Origin: Paragordius varius
Lineage: Eukaryota; Nematomorpha
Length of the DNA: 64,000 bases
Direction of reading: 5' to 3'
Assembly: GCA_964247055.1 (NCBI GenBank)
Contig: OZ176055.1
Location: 2,232,001-2,296,000 of the forward strand
The number at the start of each line of letters is the position of its first letter. Position 1 is the stretch's first letter. Shown here piece by piece: positions 53,101 to 61,251 of this stretch. The notes beneath the pieces are model-generated. The model was not told the DNA's origin, ran no database searches, and was given only the letters and a program-made list of their open reading frames with translations. Both the position numbers and the translations under genes were made by a program.

Positions 53101-56100
53101 CAGTATTTTTATCTACAAACCGGACATATTTAAAAACTATTGTGAGGCCTTCCGCAAATATTAATGCGAACCATCGATAGAATAAAAATATTATCTAAAA
53201 ACATCTCAAATTCCAAAAATATATACTTTTAAAGAATAAGTCATTAATGATTGTGCACTGAAATATACTTGGAAAAATTGTCATTCAATAATTGTGTTTA
53301 AATAAAAAATATACCATTTCCCAGTCTAAATAAACATTTTCCCAGTCAATCGAAACATTTTCCCAGTCAATCGAAACGTTTTCCCAGTCAATCGAAACAT
53401 TTTCCCAGTCAATCGAAACATTTTCCCAGTCAATCGAAACGTTTTCCCAATCAATCGAAACATTTTCCCAGTCAATCGAAACGTTTTCCCAATCAATCGA
53501 AACATTTTCTCAGTCAATAAAAACATTTTCCCAATCAATAAAAACGTTTTCCCAATCAATAAAAACGGTTTTATTTTTGATGGTAAATATTAAAACAAGA
53601 TATAAAAATAACTTTTAACCATTATTAGCGTAATATATGGATTTTATTTTTTATAAAAACACAATATTGAATGACAATTTTTCCATATATATTCTAGTGC
53701 ACAATCATTAATAATTTATTCTTTAAAAATTATATTTTTGGAATTTGAGATGTTTTTGAGATAATATTTTTTATTTTATTGATGGTTCGCAATAATAATT
53801 GCCGAACGCTTTAAAACAGTTTTTAAACATGTCAAATTTTTCCATAAAAATACTGTCGGAAAAATATCTAAATTTAAAAATATTTAATAAAATTTGACTA
53901 AAACAGGGGTGTCTAACCAAATGGCTTCGCGGGCCGCATTACTTGAAAAGCACGGCGTTCCGCATTCGATATATTTTATAAATAATTTTTCGATTAGACA
54001 TAAGACTGTAAAATACAAAAATATAACAATTTTTTTTAATTTGTTACCAATTTAATAGACTCATTTAATTGAGTAAGAAATATAAATATTACTAAGATTT
54101 TGTGGGCATATTTTTGCATATGGATTTCTAAATTTTTAGCGGGCCGCACAAAGATACTCGGCAAGCCGCGTTGGGGACCCGATGAACCAAATGATAAAAT
54201 TAAAGTAAAATTTATGTTTAAGATTCAATATGAAGTGTTAACCTTTGAGATAAAATTGATATATTATTTTTATTTTTAATATTTCATCCGTAACTATAGA
54301 TTTTATAAAGCCGCAAATAATGCGAACCATCAATAAAATAAAAAATATTATCTTAACACTTCGATTCAAATTGGGGTATCTAAATACCCCAGACTAAATT
54401 TAAATTAAAATTTTTAAAAAACTACTGAAGGAAACGGTCCCAATTTATTATGCTTCTATCCTGATAAATATTATATAAATATGCCAAAATATCTTGATAA
54501 AATTTTGTTTTGAAAAAAAAGTTCCATCTCAAACTACTTCGACGCCATTTTTATTTTACAAAATTTTTGCAAAATATCGTCTTCATTTAATTTAAAGGGT
54601 AAAACTAAAGCTAATTTTTTATATAAATTACATCTAACATTGATAGAAATAGAAAAAGCGGTTTATTTTGTATTATTTTTTAATTTTACAATTTGACTCA
54701 TGTCACGTTGACGAAATCACCTTTCAGTTTTAGCTTAAAATAAGTATCAAGTATTTTTTTAAAAAAAATTCATATATTTCGGTTTATTAATGTTATATAA
54801 GTGCAAAATTTTGCCATGACTTCAATTCCATCCATACTTTTTTAAGTATTTGATTTTAAACAGGCCTGGGGTATCCAACTACCACAATTTGAATTGGAGG
54901 ACTAAAATGAGTATGTTGTACAAGTAAAACATCTCAAATTCCAAAAATATAATTTTTAAAGAATAAATTATTAATGATTGTGCACTAGAATATATATGGA
55001 AAAATTGTCATTCAATATTGTGTTTTTGTAAAAAATAAAATCCATATATTACGCTGATGATGGGTAAAAGTTGTTTTATATTCTTGTTTTGATATTTATC
55101 ATCAAAAATAAAACCGTTTTTATTGATTGGGAAAACGTTTTTATTGACTGGGAAAATGTTTTGATTGACTGAGAAAATGTTTCGATTGATTGGGAAAACG
55201 TTTCGATTGACTGGGAAAATGTTTCGATTGATTGGGAAAACGTTTCGATTGACTGGGAAAACGTTTCGATTGACTGGGAAAACGTTTCGATTGACTGGGA
55301 AAACGTTTCGATTGACTGGGAAAATGTTTCGATTGACTGGGAAAATGTTTATTTAGACTGGGAAATGGTATAATATCCTACTATTAGCTGATAATGGTTC
55401 AAAGTTGTTTTTATATTCTTGTTTTGATATTTTATCATCAAAAATAAAACCGTTTTTATTGACTGGGAAAACGTTTTTATTGATTGGGAAAACGTTTTGA
55501 TTGACGGGAAAATGTTTCGATTGACTGGGAAAACGTTTCGATTGATTGGGAAAATGTTTCGATTGACTGGGAAAACGTTTATTTAGAATGGGAAATGGTA
55601 TATACCATTTGCACTTCAAGAGTGTCCTTAAACAATTCAAGTTGGTCCTTGAACAATTCAAGTTGGTCCTTGAACAGTTCAAGTTGGTCCTTAAAATTTA
55701 TAAATTTTGATTTAACCATAATTTTTGCATTTATTTTTTTATTTTATTATTTATTAACCTAATTTTCTTTATTTATTATATATTTAATAATTTTTCTTAT
55801 TGAAAAACCACTTTTTTGTTTAAAACTATTTTTTTTCAATTTAACAAAATTATTGACTTTTAAATGTTTTTAATGAAAAATTTTAATTAATAACCCAGAA
55901 AACTTATATATTTTTTCATTTCGTGTTGAAATCTTAGAAATATCTAGATTTATTTTAAGAAATTAATAAAGATATACGGTTTTTCAAAGATTAAAAGTTG
56001 ATATCGATTTAAAATTTATGAATAATAGAAAATAGCTTAAAAACAATAAAATAGACGAATTATTTTCGATTTGATTGATAAAAGTAAAATCAAAACAAAA

Positions 56101-59100
56101 AAGTTAACGGACCAACCTGAATTGTTCAAGGACCAACTTGAATTGTTCAAGGACCAACTTGAATTGTTCAAGGACACTCTTGAAGTGCAAATGGTATACT
56201 TGGTTTTTTAACAAAATTTTGTGAAAGCGTACTTCCTACTATTTCGAGTCATATGGAAACGCTTTTAGATATAAAACCCTTTTTCTATATGATTTGATGA
56301 TGTTAAACACTTTCATCACCTCAAAATTTTATGAAGGTTCGTTGATTTTAAAATTTGTTGAATTCTTATATAAAAACACAATTCGAATTGACATAAATTT
56401 TATAAGAAACAATTACCTTAATCGAAATTCTGAAGTGATAGAAATGTTCAGCATCATCAAATTAATAGAAAAAGTGTTTAATATATATATTATATTGGGA
56501 CCGTTTCCTTCAGTAGTTTTCAAAAAATATTAAATTAAATTTAGTGGGTATTTAGATACCCCAATTTGAATCAAGTGTTAATATACCATTTCCCAGTCTA
56601 AATAAACGTTTTCCCAGTCAATCGAAACATTTTCCCAGTCAATAAAAACATTTTCCCAGTCAATCGAAACATTTTCCCAGTCAATCGAAACATTTTTCCA
56701 GTCAATTGAAACGTTTTCCCAGTCAATCGAAACATTTTCCCAGTCAATCGAAACGTTTTCCTAGTCAATCGAAACATTTTCCCAGTCAATAAAAACATTT
56801 TCCCAATCAATAAAAACTTTTTCCCAGTCAATAAAAAAGGTTTTATTTTTGATGATAAATATCAAAACAAGAATATAAAAACAACTTTTAACCATTATTA
56901 GCGTAATATTAGGATATAATTTTATATAAAATCACAATTATTGAGTGAAAATTTTTCCAAGTATATTCCAGTGGACAATAATTAATGACTTATTCTTTAA
57001 ATGTTATATTTTTGGAATTTGAGTTAAGATAATGTTTTTTATTTTATCTATGGTTCGCATTAATATATGCGGCTAACTTAAAAAATCTATAGTTACGGAG
57101 GAATTAATGAAATTTTTTAAAAATATACCATTTTTATCACAAAGGTCATTTAACACTTAATATTGGATCTTAAACATAAATTTGACGCTAATTTTATAAT
57201 ATTTAACATTTGGTTGGGGGCCTAAGGCGGCCTTCCGAGTATCTTTGTGCGGGCCGCAAAAAATTTGGAAAACCATATGCAAAAATATGCCCACAAAATC
57301 TAAGTAATATTCATATTTCTTACGCAATTATTATGAATGAATCTAATAAATTGGTAATGAATCAAAAAAAATTGTTATATTGTGTTTGTATTTTACAGTC
57401 TTATAAAATTATGTGAATGCCCGTATATATTTCGAATGAAGAACCGTGTGCATTTTGAGTTAAAATGCGGCCCGCGAAGGCATTTAGTTGGACACCCTTG
57501 CTTTAGTCAAATATCCTTTTTATTTATTTAAATCAAAAACATTTTTATCAAAAAAAATTTTCGTTAAGATATTTTTTCCGACAGTATTTTAATCGACAAA
57601 CCGGACATATTTAAAAACTATTGTGAAGCGTTCCGCAAATATTAATGCGAATATCAATAAAATAAAAAATATTATCTTAACTCAAATTCCAAAAATATAA
57701 CATTTAAAGAATAAGTCATTAATGATTGTGCACTGGAATATACTTGAAAAATTGTCATTCAATAATTGTGTTTTTATATAAAATTATATCCTAATATTAC
57801 GCTAATAATGGTTAAAAGTTGTTTTTATATTCTTGTTTTGATATTTATCATAAAAAATAAAACCGTTTTTATTGACTGGGAAAAAGTTTTTATTGATTGG
57901 GAAAATGTTTTTATTGACTGGGAAAATGTTTCGATTGACTGGGAAAACGTTTCGATTGACTGTTCGATTGACTGGGAAAACATTTCGATTGACTGGGAAA
58001 ACGTTTCGATTGATTGGGAAAATGTTTTGATTGACTGGGAAAATGTTTCGATTGACTGGGAAAATGTTTCGATTGACTGTGAAAACGTTTATTTAGACTG
58101 GGAAATGGTATATTAACACTTGATTCAAATTGGGGTATCTAAATACCCACTAAATTTAATTTAATATTTTTTGAAAACTACTGAAGGAAACGGTCCCAAT
58201 ATAATATAATTCTATCCTAATATAAATTATATAAAAAAGACAAAATATATAATTTTGAAAAAAAAAATCCATGTCAAACTACTTTGACGCCATTTTTATT
58301 TAGATAATTACAAAATATCTTCTTTATTTAATTTTAATAAAATGGAAGCTAAATGTTTATCTTAATAACGGCTACTATGATAGAAATAGACAAAGTTGTT
58401 TAAGCCAATGCACAAATGTCTTATTGACTAATTTTTAACTTCAGGTTCCCTAAAATAAGTAAGATCAAGTTTTTATAAATAATTTTTTTATATATTTCGG
58501 TTTATTAATATTATATAAGTGCAAAATTTTGCCATGGTTTCGATTCCTTCCATATTTTTTTAAGTATTTAATGTTAAACCGGTCTGGAGTATCCAATTAC
58601 CCCAATTTGAATCGAAGGACTAAAATAAATGTGTTGTATCCATGGTAAAAAATTCATACTATCTTACAGACAATCAATATTTTCCCTCAATTAAAAATAC
58701 ACTATAAATATATTTATAAATATGACATAAACATAATAACAGTGTGTTTAAATATCTTATACCGTTTGATTCAAAATCGGTTTTGTTTTCTGTTGTGTTT
58801 TTTTATCGATCACAATGGCTAAATATTTAGTGGTGCTATTATGAAACTTTGGTGTTTCAAAATTAATTTTCCAACCTTGGTGTGTTAGGGTCGTTGTAAT
58901 ATCTGTCAGATGCAAACAAAAACAAATGTTGACTCTAATTAAACATTATATTGTCATATAGATGAGTTAATAGTAGAAATTATAAAGAGAATAATTCTTT
59001 GCTCCAACTTTAAAGTATTACTTTTTGGGTTTTATATCTTTGACGATTTAAAACTTGAAAAAATTTTTTGCCGCTAACTTCGTATGATTTTTTTAATAAT

Positions 59101-61218
59101 GAAATATATATTATGGTTAAACAATGTAAATAATAAATGCTCTCAGGGAACATATTATTAGCAGAAACCTGATATATTTTTATTATATATCAGCTTGTAT
59201 TTTGGAACTATACCAATTTGACGCTAGGAGTTTTAAAACTGTAAAAAGTATAAATTTTATAATTTATGAAAACGATGTTTGATAATTAAATTTTAACCAA
59301 AATATCTTTCAAAACTGTAGTTTATTTACAAAATTGAGTAGGGTATAAATCTACCCTATATCTAGGATAAAATCAGATAGATATGAAATCGTTAGCCAAT
59401 GTGCTCCTTGCTATAACGTGCAATCTAACTTAATATAAAATTAGCGTATAGCTCCATTAATTTTTTGATGTGTTTTAGTAGTAAAAGACGTTAATATTGC
59501 ACGATTGAAAAAATTACATTATTAATATTAAAAATAATAAAACTTTATTCCAAGATGCCATAAAATTTGGATACGCTTAAACTACATATTTTTGAGTTAG
59601 GGTTGTTATGCTACCAAAACATTAAAATGTTCAATGGGTTTTTAGTAAAAAGGTATAAAAAACACCAAATTTTGTTTTGTCAAATTTATTACAACAGTTA
59701 TGAAACCTATCGTTAAAATATTTCTGACCTGAGAAATTAAGCCAACATAAAAATAATACCAACCCTCCTATACTATTAGGAAATATACATAGATTGTAAC
59801 CCCTTTATAACAAATATATAATAGTAGCGTAAATCTCGTGCTGCTACGCAGCCCGAGGAAGTCTTTCGGACTTCTGGGGGGGTTTCGAAGTTTGGATTTG
59901 AATGGGTCTACCGGTTTTCCGGTACCAGATCACAAAGTTACATGAGGAATTAGTTTTTTAGCGGGTAGCTCCTTACCCAGCAGCTATCATTAAAGAAACG
60001 CCTGACTAAAATTTTTGCCTTTTAACAGGCAATACGAAAAATCCTTATCGAATTTTTAGAGTCTCATACCTTGGGCAAGAAAATAGAATCAAAAAATTAT
60101 TTTTGTGGACTTTGTTTTTTTTTGAAAAAAATGGTATTTTACGGGGGTAGCGGGTAAAAAGAGGGCCTAAATCAAAAAAGTGAGTCGACTATGTTCAGCG
60201 CGATCAAAAATAAGTAAACAAAAATTATATTTGAAATTGAATAGTCCAACACGTTCTCCAAAAAATTGACTTAACCCATTTTTAACACGGGGTAGGCCCG
60301 AACTGGGGACCTAATTCCAAAAAAGGGCGAAGCTATTGTCGGGACATTCATTAATGATTATATTTTTTCGATATTTGGATTTGATTGGGTTCACCGGTTT
60401 TCCGGAAACAGATCACAAAGTTACATGAAGAATCATTTTTTGCGGGTAGCTACTTACCCAGCAGCTATCATCAAAGAAACGCCTGACTAAATTTTTTGCC
60501 TTTTAACAGGGAATACGTGGAATTCATATTGAATTTTTTACGGTCTCATACCTAGGGCGAAAAATAGATTTAAAAAATTATTTTTGTGGACTTTGTTTTT
60601 TGAAAAAATGGCATTTTACGGGGAGAGCGGGTAAAAAGAGGGCCTAAATCAAAAAAGTGACTCGACTATGTTCGGCGCAATCGAAAATAAGTAAACAAAA
60701 ATCATATTTGAAATAGAATGGACCAACACGTTCTCCAGATTGTCTCAAAGACACGATTTTTGAATACCTCTGTTTTCAAAAAAAACCCGTTTTTCACACG
60801 TGGGCCCGAACTGGGGGCCTATTTCAAAAAAAGGGCGAAGCTATTGTCGGGGCATTCATTAATGATTATATTTTTTCAAAGTTTGGATTTTAATGGGTCT
60901 ACCGGTTTTCCTGTACCAGATCACAAAGCCAGCATTTTCCATTTTTATAAATATATAGATTAAATTATATTAAATTTCAATTAACATCAAATTCTATATA
61001 ATTAACAATATTGTACAAGTAATTTAAATAAAATGGATAAAAAGCTTATTTTTTGAGTTACTATAGAGCCTTCTCAACATGTATTAAGATGTATGATTTT
61101 AATTTTGGATAGGGCCTTATTTAAAAATAGTGGTAATCTACTCTATATGGCTAAACTTTACACACGAGGGAGGGCTAGTGTAAATGCAAAATGTTTTTGA
61201 TATTAATCAGCCATAGTA

Positions 61219-61251
<33 letters not shown>

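Larger units (their letters stand above)
52159..55600. mobile_element. Fold-back element B (type 1), split by nested element C
   Basis: The left end TACCATTTCCCAGTC carries about ten 21-bp units (52161-52372), then the subterminal arm and the hAT-like core (about 52735-53005). The right arm is interrupted at a TA by element C (53312-55370), resumes at 55373 with atatcctactattagctgat, and ends in an inverted 21-bp array and GGAAATGGTA at 55600. The uninterrupted arm in copy G (around 57785) confirms the junction. Confidence 0.85.

Noticed and set aside
53314-53565. CRISPR array
   Set aside because: The 21-bp repeats are directly tandem with no unique spacers, lie at transposon ends and are in a eukaryotic genome.
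52138-58116. Open frames with 7-residue repeats (for example LTGKMFR or IDWENVS) at 52138-52428, 53326-53559, 55165-55356, 56598-56831 and 57766-58116
   Set aside because: They are the 21-bp terminal arrays of transposons read in frame. A 21-bp period keeps any open frame open, on both strands, so they are not genes.
60718-60963. 81-codon frame in the Helentron-like element
   Set aside because: It lies across the tandem unit and has no counterpart in the first unit, so it is not a conserved coding region.
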